Of a stretch of 33,051 nucleotides of DNA, positions 6,670-15,812 are shown one piece after another. A program made the position numbers and the translations under genes. Source of the stretch: JBAWXE01 sp037144255 (lineage in GTDB: Bacteria > Bacteroidota > Bacteroidia > Chitinophagales > Chitinophagaceae); contig JBAWXE010000021.1 in assembly GCA_037144255.1 (NCBI GenBank), positions 1 through 33,051 of the forward strand. Direction: 5' to 3'. How positions within the stretch are numbered: the stretch's first letter is position 1; every line of letters starts with the position of its first letter. The notes under the pieces are model-generated. The model was not told the DNA's origin. It made no database searches and saw only the letters and a list, made by a program, of their open reading frames with translations.

Positions 6670-8619
6670 TTACTTAGATATAACCTCAAATTTCTTGAAA
6701 TCTGTACCATTATCAGACTTCACTATCATCATATATTGCCCAGAAGCCATATTCTTGGTAGAGAATGATATCTGATCCTTAGTAACATTAGTTCTTGTTT
6801 CTGTAGCAATCGTCTTACCGAACAGATCAGTAATTGTATAAGTAACACTAGCAGAAGAAGCAGTAAGCTCTAAGTTAACATTGATATGATCAACAGCAGG
6901 GTTAGGGAACAGGTTGATCTGTCCGATATTTGTTTGATGAATATTACTAACTGCTGTAGGGAATTGACTTAAATACATGGCAATGTTAGGCACTGTATTA
7001 CAGAAAGTAGGGTTGAAAAGTGAATCGATAGGATCGAAAGCAGTACGCTTTTGAAATATTAAAGGATACATAAACAAGGTATCTTGAGAAGCAGCAGCGA
7101 TATCACTAGATAAAGAAGCGAAATCACCTCTGTATTCAGGAGCCCAATAATCTTTAATAGCAGTTGGTGCATTCTTACGTGCGCCTGAAGCGTTACCAAA
7201 ATAATCTGCACGATTGTCAACACCTAAGAACATACCACTAGCCATTTCAGCTGTTACCCAATACCAAGTATTGTTTTCTGTAACCATTGTACCTGAACCT
7301 GATGGACCATGGATAACTACAGAATATGCATTCAAGTTAGAGTCATTAGTAGTATAAACATAGTTACCTGTACCAACTAATGTTAATTCTGCAGGTTGCA
7401 TAACGTTGTCTACAACTACATTGTCCACCCATTTGTAAATATATACAGCAGGAGCGATATCGCCGGAAAGATCGTGTGCAGTAATATCATTATCAAATAC
7501 TGCCATTGCTATACTATCTACTGTATATCCACCATGTGTAACATAATACATTGGGCCCCAAACAATAGAAGTACCTGCAGTATTAGCAGTAGGATCTACG
7601 TTTGCACCGCGTATAATAGGCTTATTGGTGATCGGATTGAAATGTCCTTTTGCAAAAGCTGTAGGCGTTACATAAAAAGAATCCAATTGTAGGTTATCCA
7701 AAGGTTGTTGATCAACAGCATCAGATTTTACTCTCCACTCAAAATTGTATCTACCTATTTGTGTACTGCTATAATTTTTGTGCGTAGTGCTATATATCAA
7801 ATGCAGAGAATCGATTGCAGGGAAGCTAGGATCTATAACAGTATCTTGTAATACCAAAGTAGAAGCACCACCAGCTGCAGGTGTGAAATATATATTATTA
7901 GTTATTGTAACATTTGTTTCAGTTGAAGTACCGGTGTTAGCTATGATACCACCATTGTAGAAATTATATGGAGTAGATGTTCCCATTTGAGAATAAGGGA
8001 TAGCTCCACCATGTGCACAAGGGTTAGAATGGAACATGAAAGCCAGATCATGGGTATTATTGAAACCCCATTGGTGAATAATAGAGATATTTACAGCAGT
8101 ACCTGCATCTATCAAGCTCCAAAGAGCAATACCATCTTCATGAGAAATAAACAAAACAGGTATTGTAACAGAAGCTGCAACAGTACCACCAGCCATATGT
8201 TGAATTTCATCATCTGATCTCCAGTTGAATATGATACAGCCTTCAGCACCTGCATTCTGAGCTGCAAAAGCTTTATCACTGAATTGGCAAGAACCTCTTT
8301 CAATAAGCGCCCATTTACCACCACCGGTAAAATCAGAAGTGTTGGTAAGTGCAGTACAACCATCTTGAGGTTTACTATTCATCAATGGTCTGTTCAGATA
8401 GTCTTGAGTAATATCTCCTCCCCATGGTGGGTTGGTAGTACTACCTACTGTATGTGTATTGTCAAAAGAATAACCGAATTCTTTAAAACCTGCTACTGGA
8501 GCTGGTGAATTAACAAGCAATCTAGGCCCAATTAAACTCCAATTTTGTGCTGAGGAGCTGAAGAAACTTGCAATGAATAGCAATACCATTGCACTCTTGA
8601 ATAAAAGTACTTTTTTCAT
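6670..8619 (-). CDS. Secreted PA-domain protein with T9SS sorting domain
   Basis: This 649-residue protein starts with a clear signal peptide (residues 1-24, ending FFSSSAQ). Residues about 85-185 read as a protease-associated (PA) domain (GKWALIERGSCQFSDKAF, then NAGAEGCIIFN and VTIPVLFISHEDG). The middle part is rich in beta-type sequence with no catalytic motif I can name. The last 75 residues are a type A T9SS sorting domain (INLFPNPAVDHINVNLE near its start, GQYMMIVKSDNG near its end), so the protein should cross the outer membrane by T9SS and be released or anchored. Because no protease domain is visible, a binding or structural role is as likely as hydrolysis. It is a single-gene unit with its own terminator. 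Confidence 0.82.
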   Translation of the reverse strand: MKKVLLFKSAMVLLFIASFFSSSAQNWSLIGPRLLVNSPAPVAGFKEFGYSFDNTHTVGSTTNPPWGGDITQDYLNRPLMNSKPQDGCTALTNTSDFTGGGKWALIERGSCQFSDKAFAAQNAGAEGCIIFNWRSDDEIQHMAGGTVAASVTIPVLFISHEDGIALWSLIDAGTAVNISIIHQWGFNNTHDLAFMFHSNPCAHGGAIPYSQMGTSTPYNFYNGGIIANTGTSTETNVTITNNIYFTPAAGGASTLVLQDTVIDPSFPAIDSLHLIYSTTHKNYSSTQIGRYNFEWRVKSDAVDQQPLDNLQLDSFYVTPTAFAKGHFNPITNKPIIRGANVDPTANTAGTSIVWGPMYYVTHGGYTVDSIAMAVFDNDITAHDLSGDIAPAVYIYKWVDNVVVDNVMQPAELTLVGTGNYVYTTNDSNLNAYSVVIHGPSGSGTMVTENNTWYWVTAEMASGMFLGVDNRADYFGNASGARKNAPTAIKDYWAPEYRGDFASLSSDIAAASQDTLFMYPLIFQKRTAFDPIDSLFNPTFCNTVPNIAMYLSQFPTAVSNIHQTNIGQINLFPNPAVDHINVNLELTASSASVTYTITDLFGKTIATETRTNVTKDQISFSTKNMASGQYMMIVKSDNGTDFKKFEVISK

Positions 8620-8733
8620 ACGCTGTATTTTAGAAATTTAAAGAAGAATTAACAAGTTACCGCAAAATAATAAAAAATCAAAAAATACCTATAAAAGGGT
8701 TATATTTTTGATGTTAAGAAACTGTATATAATA

Positions 8734-9738
8734 CTATTTTATATTCTTACTCAGTTCCAGCATTCTCTTAATCGGAATTTCTGCTGCTATACGTAATGAT
8801 TCATCCATAGAAATCTCAGGAATTTCATATTTCATACATAAATACAGTTTTTCCAGAGTATTCTTCTTCATATGTGGGCAATCGTTACATGCGCAAGAAT
8901 TATTAGGTGGAGCAGGAATAAATGTCTTATTAGGCGACAATTGCTGCATTTGATGTAAAATACCTGTTTCAGTGGCTACTATAAAACTACTAGCAACATC
9001 ATTGTGAGAATATGAAAGAATTTGTGTGGTAGAACCAATAAAATCTGCTACACTCAATACAGCTTCTTCACACTCAGGATGTGCTAAAACTTTAGCATAT
9101 GGATTTCTTTCCTTCAATTTGATCAATTTCTCTAATGAGAATATTTCATGGACCATACAAGCCCCATTCCATAACAACATATTACGTCCTGTAGTTTTAT
9201 TAATATACGCGCCCAGATTTCTATCAGGCGCAAATATTATCTTTTTGTCTTTATCTAAACTATCTACAATTTGTTTTGCATTGGATGATGTACAAATAAT
9301 ATCACTTAATGCCTTAATACCGGCAGAACAGTTAATATAAGAAATGACAAGATGATCAGGATGTGCAGCTTTAAATTTCTTAAATTCAACAGGAGGACAA
9401 CTATCGCTTAGAGAACATCCGGCAGTAAGATCCGGTAATAAAACCTTTTTATTTGGATTTAAAATTTTGGCTGTTTCTGCCATGAAATGTACGCCTGCAA
9501 AGACTATAATATCTGCATTGGTCTTTTCTGCCTGCTGTGCAAGGCCAAGACTATCTCCTGTATAATCTGCAATATCTTGTATATCAGGCTCTTGATAATA
9601 ATGGGCAAGTATGATGGCATTCTTCTCTTTCTTTAATTTATTGATCTCATCAAACAGGTCTAAAGTTGGATCGATCTCAATATTCAGATATCCCTTTTTT
9701 TCTACCTTTTTCAATTGTTCTTCGATATGCACATCCAT
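8734..9738 (-). CDS. nadA: Quinolinate synthase NadA
   Basis: NadA condenses iminoaspartate with dihydroxyacetone phosphate to quinolinate, the second step of de novo NAD synthesis from aspartate, using an oxygen-sensitive [4Fe-4S] cluster. The 334-residue protein has the family motifs AHYYQEPDIQ (45-54), GDSLGLAQQA (61-70) and PDRNLGAYIN (171-180). Cluster cysteines are in TAGCSLSDSC (Cys108), NGACMVHE (Cys194) and CACNDCPHM (282-290). nadB and nadC are not in the window. The start at 9738 gives the normal family length. It is the last leftward gene before the candidate origin. Confidence 0.96.
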   Translation of the reverse strand: MDVHIEEQLKKVEKKGYLNIEIDPTLDLFDEINKLKKEKNAIILAHYYQEPDIQDIADYTGDSLGLAQQAEKTNADIIVFAGVHFMAETAKILNPNKKVLLPDLTAGCSLSDSCPPVEFKKFKAAHPDHLVISYINCSAGIKALSDIICTSSNAKQIVDSLDKDKKIIFAPDRNLGAYINKTTGRNMLLWNGACMVHEIFSLEKLIKLKERNPYAKVLAHPECEEAVLSVADFIGSTTQILSYSHNDVASSFIVATETGILHQMQQLSPNKTFIPAPPNNSCACNDCPHMKKNTLEKLYLCMKYEIPEISMDESLRIAAEIPIKRMLELSKNIK

Positions 9739-9852
9739 ATAATAACTATAGTATGATTTTTAAAGAAAAGAATATTACTAACTAAGACTGTGGATTTGGG
9801 GGTAATAAATACTTATCCCTATTGCAAAGTAACAGAATAATATTCATTCACG

Positions 9853-9874
9853 TTTTACACACCAGTTATCCACA
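9853..9874 (+). promoter_or_regulatory. Pair of DnaA boxes
   Basis: TTTTACACA (9853-9861) and TTATCCACA (9866-9874) lie in tandem with 4 nt between. The second is the exact high-affinity consensus; the first fits TTWTNCACA. Confidence 0.6.
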
Positions 9875-10196
9875 AGCAAAAAGCAAGCTACGAATACAAC
9901 CCACAGTAATAAGTGGAATAGTGTATAAGAAATGATGTTAGTAAAAGTATGCGTGTGAATATCCGAGTAGTATGTGTACAATGCACCAAAAAAAAGGATA
10001 AAAATATTCGGTACATAAAATTCCATAAGATAACATTAGTTATAAAAAGTAATACACAGAGAAATTCACACTAATTCACATTTAAAAAATAGAATAGTGA
10101 GTACTAATAACAATAACAGAGCTATTAAAAATTGAATATAACAGGAAAAATAAGCCTTTAGATGCCCCAAAGGCTTTATAATCCCATTTTTTCCTA

Positions 10197-10204
10197 TAAA
10201 TTTG
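10197..10204 (+). promoter_or_regulatory. -7 promoter box for SurA/PpiD-like gene
   Basis: TAAATTTG matches TAnnTTTG and ends 30 nt before the ATG at 10235. Its position rules out the TTG at 10202 as the start codon. Confidence 0.5.
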
Positions 10205-10234
10205 CCATCCTTATTAAAAAACGTAATAACCTAT

Positions 10235-12361
10235 ATGTCTGTAATTCAGAAAATCAGGAATAAGTATGGCAAGCTGGCGGGTTTTATCATTGCATTTGCA
10301 TTGGTAGGCTTTATATTAATGGACGCAGCCAGTGGACGCTTTGGTGACTTGTTTGGTCGCGATTCCAGCGTAGCAAAAGTGAATGGGGAAAAGATCGATT
10401 CAAAAGAATATGGTCAGCGTGTAAAAGACTATGAAACATTATACACTGTAAGCCAAAGAGGTAAAGCGAATATTACCGATGAATTGAGGGCTCAATTGCA
10501 TGATCAGGCCTTGCGTGATCTTATTTATGAGAAGCTTATAAGCGACCAATGTGAAAAATTGGGTATACAATCAACCAAAGAAGAAGAACAAGATATAGTA
10601 TATGGTCCTAACCCGGACCCATTCATACAACAATATCCTGCTTTCCAAAATCAGGAGACCGGTAGATTCGATCCTCAGTATGTAAAAGGTTTTGAACAAC
10701 AAATAGACCAAATAGACAAAACAGGGAAAGCACGTGAAGAATGGGAGATCATAAAGGCTTTTGTTATTCGTAATCACCGTACTCAGAAATTCAACAGCTT
10801 ATTTGTTAATTCAATATATGTTCCGAAATTTATGGTAGAAGCCCAGAAGAAGGAACAAAAAGTAATGTCTAGTATCAAGTATGTAAAAATACCTACGAGT
10901 ACAGTGAATGACAATGACATAAAAGTAACAGATGAAGATCTGATAGCTTATATGAAAAAGCATGAATCTCAGTATAGCAACGAAGATCCTACTAGAAGCA
11001 TTGATTATATTTCTTTCGATGTTACCCCTTCAAAAGAAGATACTGCAAAAGCATTGGACAAATTAGTTTCCGGAAAAGCAGAATTCACTACTGTTAAAGA
11101 TGCAGAAAGTTTCGTGAATCGTAATTCTGACGATCCTTATGCTGATAAATTCGTGACTAAAAAATCATTCATGTCTCGTTATTCAGATTCTATTCTGAAT
11201 ATGTCTGTAGGTGGTGTTTTCGGTCCGTATTTAGAAAATAACAGCTTCAAAATGGTTAGAGTAATGGAAAAAAGATCATTACCAGATTCAGTAAAAGCAC
11301 AACACATATTATTGTCTGTAAATAAAGACAGAGATGACAGTACTGCCAAGAGAATGATAGATAGTGTGAAACTGGTTATAGAACATGGTACTTCTTTTGA
11401 TAGTGTAGCTACCAAAATATCAGAAGATAAAGGATCTCAAATCAAAGGTGGTGATCTGGGCTACTTTACATATGGTATGATGGTACCCGAATTTAACGAT
11501 GCATGTTTCCTGAACAGCACCGGAGACATGAAAGTGGTAAAGACACAATTTGGATACCATTTGATAAAGATCAATGATCAAAAGAACTTCCAACCATCAG
11601 CTAAACTAGCTATTGTAAGCAAGGCACTTTTTGCCAGCGACAATACTCAAAATGCAGTATACGCAAAAGCTAATGAGTTTGCAGGTAAGAATACTACCGA
11701 CAAAGCTTTTGACGAAGAAGTGAAAAAAATGGCTCTGAACAAAAAAGTAGCTGAAAATGTAAAGATCAACGATTTCATCGTACCGGGCCTTGGTTCTGCA
11801 CGCGATATCATTAGATGGATGTATGAGGCAAAACTTGGTGGCGTTTCTCAGGTTTTCACTATGGATGGTAGATATATCATTGCTAAATTGTCAGATATAC
11901 AAGAAAAAGGATTGAAGAAAATAACTACTGTAATGCGCCCACAACTGGAAGCTGCAGTAAAATCTGAGAAGAAAGCAGATATCATAGCAGCTAAATACAA
12001 GGCTATGAGCTCTCTGGAATCAATAGCACAATCATCAAACCAACAAGTAATGAGCGCAGACTCTATTAATATGGGTCGTGGATTTATTGCAGGTATTGGT
12101 TTTGAACCTAAAGTAGAAGGTTATAGTTTCTACAAAGGATTTAATCCTAATACAGTTTCACCTGCTATCAAAGGTAACGGAGCTGTTTATTTTATCACTT
12201 TGGCCGGAAGATTAGACTTGGTAAATACACCAAACGAAATGCCTGATAAGCAAAGAGCTATGATGATGGCTATGCAGATCAAGAATTTCCTAGGCCAATC
12301 TTTACAAGATAATATGCGTAAAACCGCTACTATCAAATATAATGGCACCAACCTGTATTAA
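10235..12361 (+). CDS. Membrane-anchored peptidyl-prolyl isomerase / periplasmic folding factor (SurA-PpiD type)
   Basis: I choose the ATG at 10235 (708 residues, beginning MSVIQKIRNKYG), since the upstream TTG lies in the promoter box. One N-terminal membrane segment (about 13-29, GFIIAFALVGFILMDAA) anchors the protein, leaving the rest in the periplasm. A SurA_N-like region follows (VNGEKIDSKEYGQRVKDYE and on). A parvulin (PpiC) domain lies at about residues 345-455: KAQHILLSV, GSQIKGGDLGYF, MVPEFNDACF and TQFGYHLIKI are its typical blocks. The architecture is that of PpiD, which assists folding of exported and outer-membrane proteins. A further C-terminal region of about 230 residues has no motif I can name. 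The gene has its own promoter and terminator. Confidence 0.9.
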   Translation: MSVIQKIRNKYGKLAGFIIAFALVGFILMDAASGRFGDLFGRDSSVAKVNGEKIDSKEYGQRVKDYETLYTVSQRGKANITDELRAQLHDQALRDLIYEKLISDQCEKLGIQSTKEEEQDIVYGPNPDPFIQQYPAFQNQETGRFDPQYVKGFEQQIDQIDKTGKAREEWEIIKAFVIRNHRTQKFNSLFVNSIYVPKFMVEAQKKEQKVMSSIKYVKIPTSTVNDNDIKVTDEDLIAYMKKHESQYSNEDPTRSIDYISFDVTPSKEDTAKALDKLVSGKAEFTTVKDAESFVNRNSDDPYADKFVTKKSFMSRYSDSILNMSVGGVFGPYLENNSFKMVRVMEKRSLPDSVKAQHILLSVNKDRDDSTAKRMIDSVKLVIEHGTSFDSVATKISEDKGSQIKGGDLGYFTYGMMVPEFNDACFLNSTGDMKVVKTQFGYHLIKINDQKNFQPSAKLAIVSKALFASDNTQNAVYAKANEFAGKNTTDKAFDEEVKKMALNKKVAENVKINDFIVPGLGSARDIIRWMYEAKLGGVSQVFTMDGRYIIAKLSDIQEKGLKKITTVMRPQLEAAVKSEKKADIIAAKYKAMSSLESIAQSSNQQVMSADSINMGRGFIAGIGFEPKVEGYSFYKGFNPNTVSPAIKGNGAVYFITLAGRLDLVNTPNEMPDKQRAMMMAMQIKNFLGQSLQDNMRKTATIKYNGTNLY

Positions 12362-12383
12362 TTTTACCTAATTACATATCAAT

Positions 12384-12415
12384 AAAAACAGCGCTCATAT
12401 GAGTGCTGTTTTTTT
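12384..12415 (+). terminator. Terminator after the SurA/PpiD-like gene
   Basis: A long stem (AAAAACAGCGCTC pairing with GAGTGCTGTTTTT, one G-T wobble) with an ATAT loop is followed by a T run. It lies 22 nt after the stop. Confidence 0.85.
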
Positions 12416-12435
12416 ATTTAGGACCAAACTATACG

Positions 12436-12443
12436 TAAATTTG
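12436..12443 (+). promoter_or_regulatory. -7 promoter box for DUF2480 gene
   Basis: TAAATTTG matches TAnnTTTG and ends 29 nt before the ATG at 12473. Confidence 0.45.
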
Positions 12444-12472
12444 TAAAGCTATTGTAAAGCAATAGTCCTGAT

Positions 12473-12988
12473 ATGGAAGCAATAGTCAATAAAGTAGCAG
12501 AAAGCGGTATCATCACATTGGATCTGGCACACTATGTGCCAATGGCAGAAAATATAGCCATATTTGATTTGAGGCCATTTCTGTTTCAGGAGATGATATT
12601 ACGTGAAAAGGATTATAGAGCGGCTCTGCAAACCCATGACTGGAACGTGTATAAAGATAAAAATGTGTCTTTGCAATGTAGTGTGGATGCAGTGATACCG
12701 ATATGGGCCTATATGCTGGCTGCTTCTTATCTGCAACCCATAGCTACTTCTGTATTTTTTGGTACAGTGGCAGAAATGAAAAACCATCTGATACAGCAAA
12801 ATATCTCAAAAATAGATAAAGCAGAATATGCTGACCAAAGAGTAGTAATAAAGGGCTGCGGAGATACACCAATACCCGAAACCGCTTATATAGCGGTTAC
12901 AGAACATCTGAGATCTGTAGTAAAGTCGCTAATGTATGGCGAACCCTGCTCTACAGTGCCAATCTATAAAAAACCTAAAGAAGCCTAG
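12473..12988 (+). CDS. DUF2480 family protein
   Basis: This 171-residue soluble protein matches DUF2480, a family of unknown function largely confined to Bacteroidota. Recognisable blocks are FDLRPFLFQEMILREKDYR (31-49), CSVDAVIPIWAYML (69-82), VVIKGCGDTPIPETAY (125-140) and the near-terminal GEPCSTVPIYK (157-167). The conserved cysteines in these blocks suggest metal or thiol chemistry, but this is only inference. Its stop codon overlaps the stop codon of the convergent dtxR-type gene by 4 bp, so no separate terminator fits between them. Confidence 0.82.
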   Translation: MEAIVNKVAESGIITLDLAHYVPMAENIAIFDLRPFLFQEMILREKDYRAALQTHDWNVYKDKNVSLQCSVDAVIPIWAYMLAASYLQPIATSVFFGTVAEMKNHLIQQNISKIDKAEYADQRVVIKGCGDTPIPETAYIAVTEHLRSVVKSLMYGEPCSTVPIYKKPKEA

Positions 12989-13647
12989 ACCACCAATAGG
13001 TTCAGGCCAATTTTTTCAGACAATAATACAGAGGAATTAGATGTGGTTTGTACCATTATACTATTATCGAATGGTAATCGCTCTGTTACGGTTACAATTG
13101 CCCCAATAGAAATGTCAAAACGTTTTAATTGCTGTAAAAATGCAGTGGATGTGTCTTTTACAGCTACGATCTTACATTTTGTACCTATAGCCAACTCATT
13201 TAACGAAACAGTAGAGGATTTTGGTACCTCTCCGTTGGGTTTAGGAATAGGATCACCGTGAGGGTCGAATTCAGGATATCCTAAAAAATCGTCTAAACGA
13301 TCTATAAGCTGTTGAGAATGAATATGTTCCAGTTGTTCGGCCACTTCGTGCACCTCATCCCATGAAAAATGTAGGGTATTATGCAGGAAAGTTTCCCAAA
13401 GTCGATGTTTGCGTAGCACATTCAGCGCGGCTTTGATACCGCTGGGGCTGAGCTGTATCTTTTTATACTTTTCGTAATGGATCAGTTGTTTCTCCGACAG
13501 CTTGCGTAGCATATCTGTTACAGTAGCAGGGCGTGTTTGCATGCGTTCTGCTATCTCATTTACCGATACTTCGCCCGCTGTACCAGCAGTTTGCAGGCTA
13601 TAGATAGCCTTGATATAATTCTCTTCGGTAAATGTAAATGACAACAT
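12985..13647 (-). CDS. DtxR/MntR-family metal-dependent transcriptional regulator
   Basis: The 220-residue protein has the three-part layout of the DtxR family. First is an N-terminal winged helix (ENYIKAIYSL, then EIAERMQTRPATVTDMLRKL as recognition region). Next is the dimerisation and metal-binding domain with the expected HRLWETFL, EVHEVAEQLEHIHS and FDPHGDPIP ligands region. Last is a C-terminal FeoA/SH3-like domain (about 145-220). Such proteins bind Fe2+ or Mn2+ and repress metal-uptake genes. No metal transporter is adjacent, so its targets lie elsewhere. It converges with DUF2480 with overlapping stop codons. Confidence 0.92.
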   Translation of the reverse strand: MLSFTFTEENYIKAIYSLQTAGTAGEVSVNEIAERMQTRPATVTDMLRKLSEKQLIHYEKYKKIQLSPSGIKAALNVLRKHRLWETFLHNTLHFSWDEVHEVAEQLEHIHSQQLIDRLDDFLGYPEFDPHGDPIPKPNGEVPKSSTVSLNELAIGTKCKIVAVKDTSTAFLQQLKRFDISIGAIVTVTERLPFDNSIMVQTTSNSSVLLSEKIGLNLLVV

Positions 13648-13772
13648 GCCTGTAAATTAACAAACACAACGCATTTATAGAGATACTAATTTCTCAAAAA
13701 AATAGAAATGCAGCCTTATTTTAAGCGGGAAAAAAGTAGTTTCGTCGATCAGTGAATATTATTCAGGAGAAA

Positions 13773-14498
13773 ATGAAGCGAGAAAGCACCCTAAATGCAA
13801 ATAAAGAACTAGGTATAATACTATTAGCCCTTTTTATGTTGCTTTTCATTCCAAATACCCAAGCACAGCCTAAGAAAATAGACTTCTCTAAACCACATAA
13901 TGTAAGGGTAATAAAGGAATACAAGGACAGAAAAGGTAATACAGTAAGGGAAGTAGAATATTCGCAGGGAAATACCCGAATGAATGAGACTATCATCATA
14001 CCCAATGCATTTTCATACAACCTAAGAGTGCCTATAAATATAGATACTATCAAAAAAGACTCCATCATGCTGGTGGTGGATAAAGGACATTATTGCCTGC
14101 AGGTATATTATCGAAAAAGGTTGATACGTAATTACAAAGCGGTCTTCGGGCCAAAACCCCTGGAAAATAAGTGTTTAGAAGGTGACAGATGCACACCGGA
14201 AGGCTGGTTTACTATAGCTAATATCAATACCGGTTCTAAATACAATAAGTTCCTAAAGCTGAATTACCCCAATGATTCCTCTATAGCCAGATTCAATAAG
14301 CTAAAGGAAACCGGAGCCATACCACAAAAGGCCAAAATGGGCGGAGATGTAGGCATACATGGCATATGGAAAGGCGGAGATGATATGATAGAACTAGGTG
14401 TGGGCTGGACAGACGGTTGCATAGCCCTGAAAAACAAAGATGTAGATGAGCTCTATTCTATGGTGGTGGTAGGTACTAAAGTTTATATCAAGAAATAG
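13773..14498 (+). CDS. Periplasmic L,D-transpeptidase (YkuD domain)
   Basis: I choose the ATG at 13773 (241 residues), preceded by AGGAGA, over a GTG seven codons upstream. A signal peptide covers about residues 1-32 (hydrophobic IILLALFMLLFI, ending NTQAQ). The YkuD domain occupies roughly residues 95-241. It starts at MLVVDKGHYCLQVYYRKRL, has TPEGWFTIANIN, GIHGIWKG and the catalytic loop VGWTDGCIALKNKDVDELY, where the Cys should be the nucleophile. These enzymes form 3-3 crosslinks in peptidoglycan or attach proteins to it. The usual S-H/x-G-C loop is here T-D-G-C, a tolerated variation. The 3' end overlaps the convergent gene by 11 bp. Confidence 0.9.
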   Translation: MKRESTLNANKELGIILLALFMLLFIPNTQAQPKKIDFSKPHNVRVIKEYKDRKGNTVREVEYSQGNTRMNETIIIPNAFSYNLRVPINIDTIKKDSIMLVVDKGHYCLQVYYRKRLIRNYKAVFGPKPLENKCLEGDRCTPEGWFTIANINTGSKYNKFLKLNYPNDSSIARFNKLKETGAIPQKAKMGGDVGIHGIWKGGDDMIELGVGWTDGCIALKNKDVDELYSMVVVGTKVYIKK

Positions 14499-15801
14499 GT
14501 ATACCTTTTACAAAATCTGTATAGGCCTCTGCCCAACCCTTCCATTCCGGGTCGGTTCCTAAAGAGAAGTTGTGAAATATCGTAACTAATTGACTATTAG
14601 CTCTTTGTAATGATCTTTTCATTAAGTCTAGCTGTGTGAAAGCATCTATAACACTTAATCCCATTTCGTACTTAGCAGTAGTATCCATAAAGCAGAACGG
14701 ATGTATACGTATAGGTGATATAGTTTCGTAGCCAATATCATACCATCGGAATGACTGCCCTGTACCCGCCCTAAATCCCAAATGCGAACCATAACCCAAA
14801 CTATAGTCGTCTTTAATTCCTTTTTTGATCAGCTTTATAGGTGTTTTGGGTATTACGAACTTGATAAAATGCTGACGGGACTGTGTAATTTCTTTGCCTG
14901 CTATGCGCTCCAACACAGTTTTCTCTTTCAGGAATAGGCCTTTTTCTCTTGCAGTAAAATAGGATGGATGTATTCCCAATTTCCCTTCATTGCCCATTTG
15001 ACGAACTAAAGTCTGCATAGCAGGGTGTGTAGGCGATATATTTTTATCAAATTCCGAAGTACTTGACGCCGCAAGTATAAAATATATAGGCTGGTAGCCG
15101 GTTTCAGCATGTAGCTGCTGTAAATATTGAAAACTATCGTAAGGATCAGGCTGTTTTTTACTTAACACGCTTTTGCGCTCTGAAATTTTCCCCCACCTTC
15201 CGGCTACTATGTCTCTCAAATATCCACCCACAGTACGTTTCAGGCCTTTATGCAGATAGGAAAAAGCGATATCAATATCGTAAGTAGGCTGAAAGCTGAA
15301 TAATGGTGTATTTATGGGTATTTGATACTTATTTATGAGCATTTCCCTGAAAGATTGTACCCATTGGTCTACAATAGGCTCTTGCAGCCAGCCCTCTTTG
15401 TATAATATACTTTCGGTAGCGGGGTAACGCCCGTGTTTATCGGGAGTATAAGAGTAATGTTCTTCATAGCGGGAAAGGAGAAAAAATATGGCAGATAACA
15501 GATCGAAGGGAACCATATATGCGTTCTTATTACCTGCATACAAGGTGGGCAAGCCTTTCCAGTTGCCTATTTGAATATCATGAACAGCAATACTTTGCTC
15601 CCAAAGCAGCCCCATATCCGGAATAGACAAGGCATTGTGAAAAGCAGCCCCGTAGGAAACAAAGAAAGGTAGTTGAATAACCTCTGTTTCATGGTGAGTA
15701 AGTGTATAAGAAACCTTGAGTTGCTCCTTGAATAACCAATCCAATATATACTGCAAGCGGGGGGATGCCTTTGGGGTATATACAATGATGGTAGTATGCA
15801 T
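14488..15801 (-). CDS. DUF7033 / polysaccharide deacetylase-like protein
   Basis: This 437-residue protein resembles the Bacteroidota group annotated as polysaccharide deacetylase family with an N-terminal DUF7033 domain. Visible blocks are PFDLLSAIFFLLSRYEEH (about 98-115), FSFQPTYDIDIAFSYLHKG in the middle (the TYDIDIA segment corresponds to the NodB TxDxD metal motif), GIHPSYFTA (second motif region), and a terminal VTIFHNFSLG. The modified motifs leave catalysis open. There is no signal peptide. It lies 11 nt downstream of lutB in the same direction and is probably co-transcribed, although a functional link is not obvious. Confidence 0.75.
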   Translation of the reverse strand: MHTTIIVYTPKASPRLQYILDWLFKEQLKVSYTLTHHETEVIQLPFFVSYGAAFHNALSIPDMGLLWEQSIAVHDIQIGNWKGLPTLYAGNKNAYMVPFDLLSAIFFLLSRYEEHYSYTPDKHGRYPATESILYKEGWLQEPIVDQWVQSFREMLINKYQIPINTPLFSFQPTYDIDIAFSYLHKGLKRTVGGYLRDIVAGRWGKISERKSVLSKKQPDPYDSFQYLQQLHAETGYQPIYFILAASSTSEFDKNISPTHPAMQTLVRQMGNEGKLGIHPSYFTAREKGLFLKEKTVLERIAGKEITQSRQHFIKFVIPKTPIKLIKKGIKDDYSLGYGSHLGFRAGTGQSFRWYDIGYETISPIRIHPFCFMDTTAKYEMGLSVIDAFTQLDLMKRSLQRANSQLVTIFHNFSLGTDPEWKGWAEAYTDFVKGIPIS

Positions 15802-15812
15802 GCAAGAATAGT

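Larger units (their letters stand above)
9739..10234. other. Candidate chromosomal replication origin (oriC)
   Basis: This 496-bp gap is AT-rich and holds no convincing gene. A perfect DnaA box TTATCCACA lies at 9866-9874. A second box, TTTTACACA (matching TTWTNCACA), lies at 9853-9861 in the same orientation, 4 nt away. Two-mismatch sites follow on both strands: 9789-9797, 9813-9821, 9920-9928, 9954-9962, 9974-9982, 10050-10058 and 10072-10080. An A/T-dominated stretch (10081-10140) could be the unwinding element. All intact genes to the left run leftward and the next genes run rightward, as at many origins. Two parS sites lie 3.3-3.7 kb away. A 60-codon frame on the minus strand (9844-10026) is probably chance. 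Confidence 0.5.

Noticed and set aside
9844..10026. A 60-codon leftward frame with two hydrophobic stretches in the nadA to SurA/PpiD gap.
   Set aside because: It covers the candidate DnaA boxes, lacks a ribosome binding site or promoter box, and its hydrophobicity follows from AT-rich DNA. It could still be a small membrane protein; conservation would decide.
10202..10234. TTG start giving 11 additional residues to the SurA/PpiD-like protein.
   Set aside because: The TTG is part of the TAAATTTG promoter box, so it would not be in the mRNA.
10725..10745. A further parS-like word (AGCACGTGAAG) inside the SurA/PpiD-like gene, and a similar one near 1675 in typA.
   Set aside because: Only the CACGTGAA core matches; about six of sixteen positions differ from the parS consensus.
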